Below the pieces are notes generated by a model. The model worked only from the letters and a program-made list of their open reading frames with translations, ran no database searches and was not told the origin of the DNA. A DNA stretch of 64,000 nucleotides from NCBI GenBank assembly GCA_948473085.1, contig CAOKWH010000007.1, forward strand, positions 1 to 64,000, read 5' to 3'. A program made the position numbers and the translations under genes. Position 1 is the first letter of the stretch, and each line of letters starts with the position of its first letter. Below, one piece after another: positions 8,837 to 18,449 of the stretch. This DNA comes from an uncultured Clostridia bacterium. Lineage in GTDB: Bacteria > Bacillota > Clostridia > Oscillospirales > Ruminococcaceae.

Positions 8837-10208
8837 GGCGTTGGCGGCAATCAGAGCATATAGCATGTTGGAGCAGGGGGACCTTGTCTGCGCGGCTGTG
8901 TCCGGCGGGGCCGATTCGGTGGCCCTGCTTCACTTTTTACGCACCCTGCGGCAGGCAGGGGGGATTTCCCTCACCGCCTGCCACCTGAACCACGGCCTGC
9001 GGGGGGAGGAGGCGGACCGGGACGAGGCGTTTGTCCGGGCGCTCTGCCGCCGCTGGCAGGTGCCCCTGACGGTGGAACGGCTGGATGTGGCGGCGCTGGC
9101 CCGGCAGCAGCGTATCTCGGAGGAAACAGCCGGCCGCCAGGCCCGGTATGCGCTGTTTGAGCGGCTGCACCGGGAAACCGGCTGCAAGGTGGCCACTGCC
9201 CACACCCTGAGCGATAATATGGAAACGCTGCTGTTCCGCATGGCCCGGGGCACCGGGCTGCATGGCATGCGAGGCATCCCGCCGGTGCGGGGGTATCTGT
9301 GCCGGCCGCTGATTTACTGCACCCGCCGGGAGGTGGAGGGCTACTGCGCCGGGCAGGGGCTTGGCTATGTACAGGACAGCACCAACCTGTTGCCTGGCTA
9401 CACCCGCAACCGCATCCGGCTGGAGCTGATACCGCAGTTTTACCGGCTCAACCCGGCGGTGGATGCCGCCTTCCTGCACCTGATACAGTCGATGGAGGAG
9501 AGCGCCGGTTTTCTGCGGCAGCAGGCCGAACAGTTTTTGCAGCAGCAGGCGGCGGCCGGGCAGGCCCCGGCTGCCCTTTCAGCTCCGGCCTTTTTGGAGC
9601 TGCACCCCGCCCTGCAACGGGAGGTGCTGGCCCTTTTGGCCGAACAACAGGGCGGTACCCTCTCCTGGCGGCAGACCGACCTCTGCCGGGAGCTGGCCGC
9701 CAGGGGCGGCGTTAGCCAGCTGGGGGGCGGGCTGCGGTTTGTCAGCCGCGGCGGGCGGCTCTGGCTGGAACCGATGGCCCCCCCGGCCGAACCCTGGGAG
9801 CTGCCGCTGAGCTTGGGTCAGCTTGCCGCCGGGGTGCTGCTGCCGGACGGCCGAAATCTGCTTGCCCACCGGCCAAATGGCGGGGAATTTAAAAATTTTG
9901 ATAAGAAGTCCAATTTATGCTTAAAAAATACGCTTGATTGTGGTAAAATATATGGTAATATTGTTTTGCGGAGCAGGCGGCCCGGCGATACCTTTACCCC
10001 GGCGGGCCGCGGCGTGACAAAAACGCTGAAAAAACTGTTTAACGAGGCAAAAATTCCGCCGGAACGCCGGGATAGCCTGGCTATACTGGCGGATGAGGCG
10101 GGGATTTTGTGGATTGAAGGCTTTGGCTGTGACGCCCGGGCCGCTGCCGGCCCTGCTGCGCAAAGCAGCAATTACATAACAATGGCGATTGAGGGGAAAA
10201 CAAAATGA
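8826..10208 (+). CDS. tilS: tRNA(Ile)-lysidine synthase
   Basis: TilS attaches lysine to C34 of the CAU-anticodon tRNA-Ile, changing its decoding from AUG to AUA. The ATP-binding PP-loop SGGADS is at about residues 26-31, and NHGLRGEEADRDE follows the family pattern. The C-terminal domain with RRPGDTF and LKKLFNEAKIP is present. It is 460 residues from ATG 8826; the track start at 8550 runs through dnaB in another frame. It overlaps dnaB by 11 nt and hpt by 4 nt (ATGA), so the genes are translationally coupled. A short AT-rich patch lies near 9880-9965 in the C-terminal half. Confidence 0.93.
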   Translation: MKTKALAAIRAYSMLEQGDLVCAAVSGGADSVALLHFLRTLRQAGGISLTACHLNHGLRGEEADRDEAFVRALCRRWQVPLTVERLDVAALARQQRISEETAGRQARYALFERLHRETGCKVATAHTLSDNMETLLFRMARGTGLHGMRGIPPVRGYLCRPLIYCTRREVEGYCAGQGLGYVQDSTNLLPGYTRNRIRLELIPQFYRLNPAVDAAFLHLIQSMEESAGFLRQQAEQFLQQQAAAGQAPAALSAPAFLELHPALQREVLALLAEQQGGTLSWRQTDLCRELAARGGVSQLGGGLRFVSRGGRLWLEPMAPPAEPWELPLSLGQLAAGVLLPDGRNLLAHRPNGGEFKNFDKKSNLCLKNTLDCGKIYGNIVLRSRRPGDTFTPAGRGVTKTLKKLFNEAKIPPERRDSLAILADEAGILWIEGFGCDARAAAGPAAQSSNYITMAIEGKTK

Positions 10209-10756
10209 ACAGCACAATGGAAAAGGATATAAAGAGGGTCCTGCTCTCCCAGGAGGAGATTCGGGAAAAGGTTGCCGAGGTCGGCGCAAAAATTTCGGCC
10301 GATTATGCCGGGAAAAATTTGCTGCTGGTGGGCATTCTCAAGGGTTCGGTGGTGTTTATGTCCGATTTGATGCGGGCCATCACCCTGCCTGCCAGCATTG
10401 ATTTTATGTCCGTTTCCAGCTATGGAAGCGGTGTGAAAAGCTCCGGCGTGGTTAGAATAGTAAAGGACCTGGAGCAGGCGCTGGAGGGGTACGACCTGTT
10501 GCTGGTGGAGGATATACTGGACAGCGGCCTGACGCTGAGCTACCTGCGGGGGCTGCTGCAAAACCGGCACCCCAACAGCATCCGCATTGTCACGCTGCTC
10601 AACAAATCCGCCCGGCGTACAGCGGATATACAGCCGGACTACTGCTGCTTTGAGGTCCCCGACGAGTTTGTGGTGGGCTATGGCCTGGACTATGCCGAAA
10701 AGTACCGGAATCTGCCCTATGTGGGTATATTGAAGGAGGAGGTCTACCAGGGGTAG
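10205..10756 (+). CDS. hpt: Hypoxanthine phosphoribosyltransferase
   Basis: A 183-residue purine-salvage enzyme that converts hypoxanthine or guanine plus PRPP to IMP or GMP. The PRPP-binding motif LLVEDILDSGLTL is near residue 100; GILKGSVVFMSDL and the Cys/Asp-rich C-terminal loop (VPDEFVVGYGLDY) match the family. It sits in the classical tilS-hpt-ftsH order and starts inside the tilS stop (ATGA). Confidence 0.95.
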   Translation: MNSTMEKDIKRVLLSQEEIREKVAEVGAKISADYAGKNLLLVGILKGSVVFMSDLMRAITLPASIDFMSVSSYGSGVKSSGVVRIVKDLEQALEGYDLLLVEDILDSGLTLSYLRGLLQNRHPNSIRIVTLLNKSARRTADIQPDYCCFEVPDEFVVGYGLDYAEKYRNLPYVGILKEEVYQG

Positions 10757-10809
10757 GCTCCCATAGATTAAATATTGTTCCCTGCAAAGGGATGAAGGAG
10801 TGAATTTTA

Positions 10810-12837
10810 TTGGCAGTGAAAAAGCCTTCTACCAAGGGGTTGGGCATCTATCTGGCGCTGCTGCTGGTGTTCATGCTCATGGCCACCACGCTGTTTTCCC
10901 AGTCCGGCGGCGGCACCCATCTCAAGTATTCCACCGTAATCGGTTATTTTGAAAACGAGCAGGTGTCCGATTTTACCCTGAACCTGGGCAGCGGCAACAT
11001 GTCCATGCGGGTGGAAATCAACGGCAAAAAGACCGACCTTACCTACCGGGTACCCAATGTAAACTACTTTTTGGACAGCATTGAGGATGACATCCAGCGC
11101 TATAATGAGAATAACCCCGGCGCCAAGATGACCTATGACCTGGAGCGCGCCGCCGAGCTGCCCTGGCTGGTTACCATGCTGCCCACCCTGCTGCTCATTG
11201 GCTCGATGGGCATCTTCCTCTACTTTATGATGCGCCAAACCCGGGGCGGCGGCAACATGTCCGGCTTCTCCAAGGCCAAAACCCGCACCCCCAGCGACGG
11301 GCGCACCGTCACCTTTGCCGATGTGGCCGGCGCTGATGAGGAAAAAGAGGAACTGGTGGAGATTGTGGAGTTCTTAAAGAACCCCGCCAAGTTCAACAAC
11401 CTGGGGGCGCGCATTCCCAAGGGCGTGCTGCTCATGGGCCCTCCCGGCACCGGCAAAACCCTGCTGGCCCGGGCGGTGGCCGGCGAGGCAGGGGTGCCGT
11501 TCTATTCCATTTCCGGCTCCGACTTTGTGGAGATGTTTGTGGGCGTTGGCGCCTCCCGTGTGCGGGATTTGTTTGCCGAGGCCAAAAAGACAGCCCCCAG
11601 CATTATTTTTATTGATGAAATTGACGCCGTGGGCCGGCACCGGGGCGCCGGTTTGGGCGGCGGCCATGACGAGCGGGAGCAAACCCTGAACCAGCTGCTG
11701 GTGGAGATGGATGGCTTTGGCGCCAATTCCGGCGTTATTATCATTGCCGCCACCAACCGTAAGGATATCCTGGACCCGGCGCTGCTGCGTCCCGGCCGGT
11801 TTGACCGGCAGATTCTGGTGGCCTACCCGGATGTCAAGGGCCGGGAGGAGATTTTGCGGGTACACGCCCGGAACAAGCCATTGGGTCCGGATGTCAACCT
11901 GAACACAGTGGCCAAGACCACTGTGGGCTTTACCGGCGCCGATTTGGAGAATGTGATCAACGAGGCGGCACTGCTGGCGGCCCGGGCCAACAAGCGGGCC
12001 ATTACCATGCGAGAGATTGAAAACGCCACCATCAAGGTGATTGCCGGCCCGGAAAAGAAATCCCGGGTTGTAACCGAGAAGGATAAGCGTCTCACCGCCT
12101 ACCATGAGGCGGGGCATGCTGTCTGCACCTACTACTGCCCTACCCAGGACCCGGTGCATGAGATTTCCATCATCCCCCGGGGCATGGCCGGCGGCTATAC
12201 CATGTCGCTGCCCGAGGATGACAAGGGCTATGTGTCCAAAAAGGCGATGGAGGAGAACATTGTCACCCTGCTGGGCGGGCGGATGGCCGAATATATTGTG
12301 CTGGATGATATTTCCACCGGCGCTTCCAACGACCTGGAGCGGGCCACCAAAATTGCCCGTTCCATGGTTACCAGATACGGCTTCAGCGAAAAGCTGGGCC
12401 CCATTGTCTATGGCCAGGACCAGGGCGAGGTGTTCCTGGGCATGGATATCAACCGCACCCCCAACTACTCCGAAACCGTGGCCACCCAGATTGACGAGGA
12501 GATCCGCCGGATTGTGGAGGAGGCCTACCAGAAGGCCAAAACCATCCTGGAAACCCACCGGGACCAGCTGGAAACGGTGGCCCGCTACCTGATGGAGAAC
12601 GAAAAGGTGGGCGAGTTTGGCTTCAAGGCCCTGATGGAGGGCAGGGAGGTCAACCCTGAGGAGGACAGCCACGGCATCTTCTCCAAGGCGGTGCGGGATT
12701 CCGAGCAGGCTTCCCAGGCCCCGGCGTCTGAAGAAACTCGGGCCGAGGCGTCTGAGGAGCCCGGCGGGGAAGCCGCCGGGGAGCCAACCCTGAATGACGG
12801 CCTGATTGAAAACACCGAGCAGCCGCCGCAGGAGTGA
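10810..12837 (+). CDS. ftsH: ATP-dependent zinc metalloprotease FtsH
   Basis: A membrane-anchored AAA+ protease that degrades misfolded membrane proteins and regulators. Two membrane helices (about 9-27 and 118-140) flank an extracytoplasmic segment. Walker A GPPGTGKT is near residue 209, Walker [12 protein letters not shown] near 265, and the zinc site HEAGH near 431. At 675 residues it has an extra Ala/Glu-rich tail. The start is TTG at 10810 with AAGGAG upstream. It closes the tilS-hpt-ftsH operon; a hairpin and a new promoter follow. Confidence 0.96.
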   Translation: MAVKKPSTKGLGIYLALLLVFMLMATTLFSQSGGGTHLKYSTVIGYFENEQVSDFTLNLGSGNMSMRVEINGKKTDLTYRVPNVNYFLDSIEDDIQRYNENNPGAKMTYDLERAAELPWLVTMLPTLLLIGSMGIFLYFMMRQTRGGGNMSGFSKAKTRTPSDGRTVTFADVAGADEEKEELVEIVEFLKNPAKFNNLGARIPKGVLLMGPPGTGKTLLARAVAGEAGVPFYSISGSDFVEMFVGVGASRVRDLFAEAKKTAPSIIFIDEIDAVGRHRGAGLGGGHDEREQTLNQLLVEMDGFGANSGVIIIAATNRKDILDPALLRPGRFDRQILVAYPDVKGREEILRVHARNKPLGPDVNLNTVAKTTVGFTGADLENVINEAALLAARANKRAITMREIENATIKVIAGPEKKSRVVTEKDKRLTAYHEAGHAVCTYYCPTQDPVHEISIIPRGMAGGYTMSLPEDDKGYVSKKAMEENIVTLLGGRMAEYIVLDDISTGASNDLERATKIARSMVTRYGFSEKLGPIVYGQDQGEVFLGMDINRTPNYSETVATQIDEEIRRIVEEAYQKAKTILETHRDQLETVARYLMENEKVGEFGFKALMEGREVNPEEDSHGIFSKAVRDSEQASQAPASEETRAEASEEPGGEAAGEPTLNDGLIENTEQPPQE

Positions 12838-12856
12838 TAGAAAAAAAGCACCTTTA

Positions 12857-12900
12857 TGGGGCTTGCAGCCGTTTTAAAACGGCCCGCAGGCCTCATTTTA
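12857..12900 (+). terminator. Terminator-like hairpin after ftsH
   Basis: GGGGCTTGC and GCAGGCCTC enclose the perfect palindrome GCCGTTTTAAAACGGC. ATTTTAA follows. It separates ftsH from the next promoter. Confidence 0.5.
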
Positions 12901-12924
12901 ATGCCGGCCCGGCAGCCCGGGCAT

Positions 12925-12953
12925 TTGACAAAGGGGCCGGTTCCTGTTTTAAT
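12925..12953 (+). promoter_or_regulatory. Promoter of the topoisomerase pair
   Basis: TTGACA (12925-12930), a 17-bp spacer and TTTAAT (12948-12953), about 30 bp before the ATG at 12983. Confidence 0.7.
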
Positions 12954-12982
12954 AGAGGCAATAAACAGCAAGGAGCGAGAGC

Positions 12983-14971
12983 ATGGCGGATACAAGAAAA
13001 GAATACGGCAACGACAGCATCTCCGCCCTGAAGGGTGCCGACCGGGTGCGCAAGCGCCCCGGGGTTATCTTTGGGTCGGACGGGCTGGAGGGCTGCGAGC
13101 ATTCCATCTTTGAAATTCTCTCCAACGCCATTGACGAGGCGCGGGAGGGCTATGGCAAGCAAATTACAGTCACCCGCTTCCAGGACTATTCGGTGCAGGT
13201 GGAGGATCAGGGCCGCGGCCTGCCGGTGGACTACAACCCCAAGGAGCAGCGCTACAACTGGGAGCTGCTGTTCTGCGAGATGTATGCCGGCGGCAAGTAC
13301 AACACCAACGCGGCCGAAAGCTATGAGTTTTCGCTGGGCCTCAACGGCCTGGGCCTGTGCTCCACCCAATATGCCTCGGAGTATATGGACGCCTATATCT
13401 GCCGGGATGGCTTTGAATATACGCTGCACTTTGAGCGGGGCGAGCCGGTGGGGGAGATGCAAAAGCAGCCCACCAAGCGTAAAGACACCGGTTCGGTGTT
13501 CCGCTGGAAGCCCGACCTGGAGGTGTTCACCGATATTGCGGTGCCGCTGGACTATTACCAGGATATTATGAAGCGCCAGGCGGTGGTAAACCCCGGTGTC
13601 CTGTTCCTTCTGCGGGATGAGCAGGAGGACGGCAGCTTTACCGAGGAGCAGTTTTATTACCAAAACGGCATTGAGGACTATGCCAGGGAGCTGCTGGGCG
13701 GGGAGGAGCCCCTTACCCCGGTGCAGTACTGGGAGATGGAGCGCACCGGCCGGGACCGGGAGGACAAGCCGGAATACCGGGTTAAGCTGGCGGTGGCCCT
13801 CTGCTTTTCCAACCGGGTGAATATCACCGAATATTATCACAATTCCAGCTTTTTGGAGCATGGCGGCAGCCCGGAGCGGGCGGTGAAGGCCGCCACTGTG
13901 TACCAGATAGACAGCTACCTGAAGCAGAACGGCAAGTATCTGAAAAACGAGAGCAAAATTACCTACCAGGATGTGGAGGACTGCCTGGTGCTGGTATCCT
14001 CCTCCTTCTCCACCCAGACCTCCTACGAAAACCAGACCAAAAAGGCTATTACCAACAAGTTTATCTACGATGCCATGAACGAGTTTCTCCGGCACCGGCT
14101 GGAGGTCTATTTCATCGAAAACCCCGAGGATGCCGCCCGCATCTGCGAGCAGGTTCTGATTAACAAGCGCAGCCGGGAAAACGCCGAAAAAACCCGGCTG
14201 AACCTGAAAAAGAAGCTCTCCGGCAGCATTGATTTGGCCAACCGGGTGCAAAAGTTTGTGGACTGCCGCAGCCGGGATGTAAACGAGCGGGAAATTTACA
14301 TTGTGGAGGGGGATTCGGCCCTGGGCGCCTGCAAGCTCAGCCGGGACGCCCAGTTCCAGGCCATTATCCCGGTACGGGGCAAGATTCTCAACTGCCTCAA
14401 GGCCGAATACGGCAAAATTTTTAAAAACGATATTATCACCGACATTATCAAGGTGCTGGGCTGCGGCGTAGAGGTGCAGAGCAAGGCCAGCAAGGAGCTT
14501 TCCACCTTCGATTTGGACAATCTCAAGTGGAATAAAATTATCATCTGCACCGATGCGGATGTGGACGGCTTTCAGATCCGCACCCTGATTTTAACCATGC
14601 TGTACCGGCTGGTGCCCACCCTGATTGAGCGGGGCTATGTCTATATTGCCGAAAGCCCGCTGTACGAGATTACCTGTAGGGACAAGACCTACTTTGCCTA
14701 TACCGAGCAGGAAAAGGCCAAGGCGCTGGAGGAGATTGGCAGCGCCAAGTACACCATCCAGCGGTCCAAGGGGTTGGGCGAAAACGAGCCGGATATGATG
14801 TGGCTGACCACCATGAACCCCGAAACCCGCCGGCTGATACGGGTAAGCCCGGTGGAGGCGGCTGCCACATCCGAGATGTTCGAGCTGCTGCTGGGGGATA
14901 ACCTCAGCGGGCGCAAGGAGTTTATCTCCACCAACGGGCACCTGTACCTGGACGATCTGGACCTTTCGTAA
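12983..14971 (+). CDS. Type IIA topoisomerase ATPase/TOPRIM subunit (ParE/GyrB-like, divergent)
   Basis: A 662-residue GyrB/ParE-family protein. The GHKL ATPase signature is visible (ILSNAIDEA; LGLNGLGLCS), followed by the transducer and a TOPRIM domain with VEGDSALGACK near residue 442 and DADVDGFQIRTL near 523. Canonical GyrB/ParE reads EGDSAGG and DADVDGAHI, so this is a divergent paralogue, a type seen in some Clostridia beside an ordinary gyrase. ATP hydrolysis and DNA-strand passage with the 15026 subunit are inferred. The partner follows after 54 nt. I leave the symbol open because gyrase versus topo IV activity cannot be told here. Confidence 0.88.
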   Translation: MADTRKEYGNDSISALKGADRVRKRPGVIFGSDGLEGCEHSIFEILSNAIDEAREGYGKQITVTRFQDYSVQVEDQGRGLPVDYNPKEQRYNWELLFCEMYAGGKYNTNAAESYEFSLGLNGLGLCSTQYASEYMDAYICRDGFEYTLHFERGEPVGEMQKQPTKRKDTGSVFRWKPDLEVFTDIAVPLDYYQDIMKRQAVVNPGVLFLLRDEQEDGSFTEEQFYYQNGIEDYARELLGGEEPLTPVQYWEMERTGRDREDKPEYRVKLAVALCFSNRVNITEYYHNSSFLEHGGSPERAVKAATVYQIDSYLKQNGKYLKNESKITYQDVEDCLVLVSSSFSTQTSYENQTKKAITNKFIYDAMNEFLRHRLEVYFIENPEDAARICEQVLINKRSRENAEKTRLNLKKKLSGSIDLANRVQKFVDCRSRDVNEREIYIVEGDSALGACKLSRDAQFQAIIPVRGKILNCLKAEYGKIFKNDIITDIIKVLGCGVEVQSKASKELSTFDLDNLKWNKIIICTDADVDGFQIRTLILTMLYRLVPTLIERGYVYIAESPLYEITCRDKTYFAYTEQEKAKALEEIGSAKYTIQRSKGLGENEPDMMWLTTMNPETRRLIRVSPVEAAATSEMFELLLGDNLSGRKEFISTNGHLYLDDLDLS

Positions 14972-15025
14972 GCATCCACCCCAGGCCTATTCCGGCCTGC
15001 ATCAATTTGAGAGGGAAACTGAACC

Positions 15026-17266
15026 ATGCCACCCAGAAAAAAAGCCGGTTCCCAGCCCAAAAGAGGCCCGGGGAACCCCAATGCTGTAATAGAAAACGCC
15101 GGCGTAATGGTGGAGCAGCCCATCACCGAAGCGCTGGAGAAAAACTACATGCCCTATGCCATGAGCGTGATCCTTTCCCGGGCCATCCCGGAGATCGACG
15201 GCTTTAAGCCCTCCCACCGCAAGCTGCTGTTTACCATGTATAAGATGGGGCTGCTCACCTCCGGGCGCACCAAATCGGCCAATGTGGTGGGCCAGACCAT
15301 GCGGCTCAACCCCCACGGCGACGCCGCCATCTACGAAACGATGGTGCGCCTCTCCCGGGGGTACGAGGCGCTGTTGCACCCGTATGTGGATTCCAAGGGC
15401 AACTTTGGCAAGAGCTATTCCCGGGATATGGCCTACGCCGCCAGCCGTTACACCGAGGTGAAGCTGGAAAAAATCTGCCAGGAGCTGTTTGCCGATATTG
15501 ACAAGGATACGGTGGACTTTGTAGACAACTACGACGCTACCATGAAGGAGCCCCGCCTGCTGCCGGTGACCTACCCCAGCGTGCTGGTAAACGCCAATGT
15601 GGGCATCGCCGTGGGCATGGCCAGCTCCATCTGCCCCTTTAACCTGGCGGAGGTGTGCGAAACCACCATTGCCCTGATGAGCGACCCCGGCCACGATGTG
15701 TCCAGCACCCTGACAGCGCCGGATTTTCCCGGCGGCGGCTTTATCCTCTACAACAAGGCGGAGCTGGAGAAAATCTATGCCACCGGCCGGGGCAGCGTAA
15801 CGGTGCGCAGCCGCTACACCTACGACAAGGCAGGCAACTGCATTGATATCACCGAAATCCCGCCCACCACCACCATCGAGGCCATCATGGACAAGGTGAT
15901 TGACCTGATTAAGGCGGGCAAGGTGCGGGAAATTGCCGATATGCGGGATGAAACCGACCTCTCCGGCCTGAAAATAACCATCGACCTCAAGCGCGGGGTG
16001 GACCCGGACAAGCTGATGCAGAAGCTGTTTAAATCCACCCCGCTGGAGGATAACTACTCCTGCAACTTCAATGTGCTGGTGGGGGGCATGCCCCGGGTGA
16101 TGGGGGTTGCCCAGATTTTAAACGAGTGGATTGCCTTCCGGGAGGAATCGGTGAAGCGGCGCATCTCCTTTGACCTTGCCAAGAAGCGGGAGAAGCTGCA
16201 CCTGCTCCGGGGCCTGGAAAAGATTTTGCTGGATATTGACAAGGCCATCCGCATTGTGCGGGAAACCGAGGAGGAGCGGGAGGTTGTGCCCAACCTGATG
16301 ATTGGCTTTGGCATTGACGAGGTGCAGGCCGAGTATGTGGCCGAAATCCGCCTGCGCCAGCTCAACCGGGAGTACATCCTCCGGCGCACCGAGGAGATTG
16401 GCCAGCTGGAACAGGAGATTGCCGAGATGGAGGGTATCCTCTCCAGCAGCCGGAAAATCCGCTCGGTTATCACCCGGGAGCTGCGCCAGGTGAGCAAAAA
16501 GTACGGCGCCCCCCGCAAGAGCATCCTCTTGTTCCCCGGTGATGAGCCCCAGGCCGACCTGGAGGAGGAAGTGCCCGATTACCCGGTGAACCTGTTCTTC
16601 ACCCGGGAGGGCTATTTTAAGAAGATTACCAACCAGTCGCTGCGTATGAGCAGCGAGCAGAAGTTTAAGGAAGGGGACAGCATTGCCCAAACCGTAGCGG
16701 CCACCAACCGCAGCGAGCTGCTGTTCTTTACCAACAAGCAGCAGGTGTATAAAACCACCGCCGCCGACTTTGAGGATACCAAGGCCAGCGTGATGGGAGA
16801 GTATATCCCCGCCAAGCTGGGCATGGACAGCGACGAGATGCCGGTGTATATGGCAGTAACCACCAACTACCAGGGCTTTATGCTCTTTGCGTTTGAAAAC
16901 GGCAAGGTGGCCAAGGTGCCGCTCTCCTGCTACGAAACCAAAACCCGGCGGCGCAAGCTCACCGGGGCGTATAGCGGGGCCTGCCCGCTGGCCGGGGTGC
17001 TGCTGATTCTCGAGGATACCCAGCTGCTGCTCACCTCCGGCGATACCCGCATGCTGTTGGTCCACTCCGGGCTGATAGCCCCCAAGGTGACAAAAAATTC
17101 CCAGGGGGTACAGGTGATGGCCCTGAAGAAAAAGCACACTCTCACCGGCATCCGGGCCTATACCGGGGGCTTTGCCGACGCCAAACGGTATCAAACCAAC
17201 ACCCTGCCCGGCGCCGGCGCCCTGCCCAAGGCGGGCGACCTGGCCGAGCAGCTCACACTGGGTTAG
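15026..17266 (+). CDS. Type IIA topoisomerase DNA-cleavage subunit (ParC/GyrA-like, divergent)
   Basis: A 746-residue GyrA/ParC-family protein that would cleave and rejoin DNA in complex with the upstream ATPase subunit. The winged-helix region has NPHGDAAIYETMVRLSR, and the active-site tyrosine is about Y142 in SRYTEVKL. The coiled-coil and C-terminal domains follow, but the C-terminal domain is short (about 230 residues) and I do not see the canonical GyrA box, which argues for a topo IV-like activity. The first 30 residues are basic and low-complexity. It is cotranscribed with 12983; a GNAT gene starts 13 nt later. Confidence 0.88.
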   Translation: MPPRKKAGSQPKRGPGNPNAVIENAGVMVEQPITEALEKNYMPYAMSVILSRAIPEIDGFKPSHRKLLFTMYKMGLLTSGRTKSANVVGQTMRLNPHGDAAIYETMVRLSRGYEALLHPYVDSKGNFGKSYSRDMAYAASRYTEVKLEKICQELFADIDKDTVDFVDNYDATMKEPRLLPVTYPSVLVNANVGIAVGMASSICPFNLAEVCETTIALMSDPGHDVSSTLTAPDFPGGGFILYNKAELEKIYATGRGSVTVRSRYTYDKAGNCIDITEIPPTTTIEAIMDKVIDLIKAGKVREIADMRDETDLSGLKITIDLKRGVDPDKLMQKLFKSTPLEDNYSCNFNVLVGGMPRVMGVAQILNEWIAFREESVKRRISFDLAKKREKLHLLRGLEKILLDIDKAIRIVRETEEEREVVPNLMIGFGIDEVQAEYVAEIRLRQLNREYILRRTEEIGQLEQEIAEMEGILSSSRKIRSVITRELRQVSKKYGAPRKSILLFPGDEPQADLEEEVPDYPVNLFFTREGYFKKITNQSLRMSSEQKFKEGDSIAQTVAATNRSELLFFTNKQQVYKTTAADFEDTKASVMGEYIPAKLGMDSDEMPVYMAVTTNYQGFMLFAFENGKVAKVPLSCYETKTRRRKLTGAYSGACPLAGVLLILEDTQLLLTSGDTRMLLVHSGLIAPKVTKNSQGVQVMALKKKHTLTGIRAYTGGFADAKRYQTNTLPGAGALPKAGDLAEQLTLG

Positions 17267-17279
17267 GGAGGGCGGCCGG

Positions 17280-17702
17280 ATGGTGGAAATCCATGCTGTA
17301 ACCCAGGCGGACCAGGCGTTTTGGCAGGGGCTGGACCGGGCGCTGCCCCCGGCGGAGTTAAAGCGGAAAATCCGGGACAGCCAGGGCTATGTACTCACGG
17401 CGGACACCCAGCCGGTGGGGCTGCTGCGCTATAACCTGTTTTGGGATGAGCTGCCCTTTTGTACCCTTTTGATGGTAGAGGAGGGGCAGCGGGGCCGGGG
17501 CTACGGCAGGCAGCTGCTGCTCTACTGGGAGGGGGAGATGCGCCGGCAGGGGCATACGGCCCTGCTCACCTCCACCCGGGCTGACGAGGAGGCCCAGCAC
17601 TTCTACCGGAAGCTGGGCTACCGGGACGCCGGCTGCCTGCTGCTGGACCTGCCAGGCTGGGAACAGCCCACCGAGCTGTTTTTTATCAAGCCTTTGGCAT
17701 AA
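17280..17702 (+). CDS. GNAT-family N-acetyltransferase
   Basis: A 140-residue protein from ATG 17280; the track's 17172 start overlaps the preceding gene. The acetyl-CoA-binding motif EEGQRGRGYGRQLLLY and HFYRKLGY identify the Gcn5-related fold. The substrate is not predictable. AGGGAGGG upstream sets the start, and it probably shares the topoisomerase transcript. A strong terminator follows the stop. Confidence 0.85.
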   Translation: MVEIHAVTQADQAFWQGLDRALPPAELKRKIRDSQGYVLTADTQPVGLLRYNLFWDELPFCTLLMVEEGQRGRGYGRQLLLYWEGEMRRQGHTALLTSTRADEEAQHFYRKLGYRDAGCLLLDLPGWEQPTELFFIKPLA

Positions 17703-17710
17703 AAAAAGAA

Positions 17711-17738
17711 GGCTGCGGATATAGCTCCGCAGCCTTTG
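17711..17738 (+). terminator. Terminator after the GNAT gene
   Basis: The 9-bp perfect stem GGCTGCGGA / TCCGCAGCC has a TATAGC loop. It is preceded by an A-run and followed by TTT. Confidence 0.75.
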
Positions 17739-17956
17739 CCGAACCAGCGGCGGCAAGCCGTTTCGCTGTTCGGGTGTTAGTAGTATTTCCGGCTTTTGGG
17801 GCAATATACACAACTTGTTTTTTGGCATGGCTTTGGCCAGGTACTGATTTGGGCCTCTATTGGCGGCAGTAATGCCCCGGCTGCCCCGCTGACGGCTTTT
17901 CTCGAAAAAGCGGCTGTGTATACGGGCTTTTCCGGCTGGCAGCGGGCAGAAAAAAC
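17739..17956. other. Intergenic, no supported feature
   Basis: About 220 bp between the GNAT terminator and the secG promoter. A 63-codon ORF at 17796 has no ribosome site and no family resemblance. I see no tRNA or small-RNA signature. Confidence 0.5.
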
Positions 17957-17985
17957 TTGCCAAACCGGCGGGGATGTGGTACAAT
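17957..17985 (+). promoter_or_regulatory. secG promoter
   Basis: TTGCCA (17957-17962), a 17-bp spacer and TACAAT (17980-17985), 33 bp before the secG ATG. Confidence 0.65.
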
Positions 17986-18017
17986 AACAAAAGTTGATTT
18001 TATCGGAGGAAGCAATC

Positions 18018-18266
18018 ATGGGTATTTTTGAAATAATCGGCGGCGTTTTGCTCATCTTTTTTGGCCTGGCCGTTATTGTATCGGTCACTCTGCAGGAGCA
18101 CAAGACCAATCTGGGCGGCGCTCTGGGCGGCTCGATGAACGAGGGCAGCTATGACCGGGGCCGCACCAAGACAATGGATGCGCAGCTGGGTATGATTTCC
18201 AAGTATTCGGGGATAGCCCTGTGCGTGGTTGCGCTGGCTGTACTGGCTGCCAACATTTATCTGTAA
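18018..18266 (+). CDS. secG: Preprotein translocase subunit SecG
   Basis: An 82-residue protein with two membrane helices (about 2-22 and 58-80) joined by a loop carrying KTNLGGALGGS, the SecG signature. SecG joins SecYE and aids SecA-driven export. I chose ATG 18018 rather than the track's TTG 17994 because GGAGGA lies 7 nt upstream of the ATG and the protein then begins directly with the first membrane helix. secG-rnr order is typical of Firmicutes, although here rnr has its own promoter. Confidence 0.92.
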   Translation: MGIFEIIGGVLLIFFGLAVIVSVTLQEHKTNLGGALGGSMNEGSYDRGRTKTMDAQLGMISKYSGIALCVVALAVLAANIYL

Positions 18267-18290
18267 ATTCAATCGTTTCAGAACAAGTGG

Positions 18291-18325
18291 TTGCTATCCT
18301 GTATGCTCGGGGTAGCAATTTCTTT
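18291..18325 (+). terminator. Probable secG terminator
   Basis: TTGCTATCC pairs with GGGGTAGCAA (one G-T pair) around a 9-nt loop, followed by TTTCTTT. Confidence 0.55.
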
Positions 18326-18351
18326 ATATTTGCCTCTTTTTTTGCTATAAT
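18323..18351 (+). promoter_or_regulatory. rnr promoter with extended -10
   Basis: TATAAT at 18346-18351 is preceded by TGC (extended -10). The -35 is weak (TTTATA, 17-bp spacing). Confidence 0.55.
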
Positions 18352-18449
18352 AGGAAAAAGAAGCAGCTGTTTTGGCAGCGCCGCCAAACGAAAAATAGAA
18401 CGCCTGCGGCCATGGGCCGGCAGGACTGCAAGAGTAGAATAGGAGAACT

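Noticed and set aside
17796-17987. 63-aa ORF upstream of secG
   Set aside because: No ribosome site, overlaps the secG promoter, no recognisable pattern.
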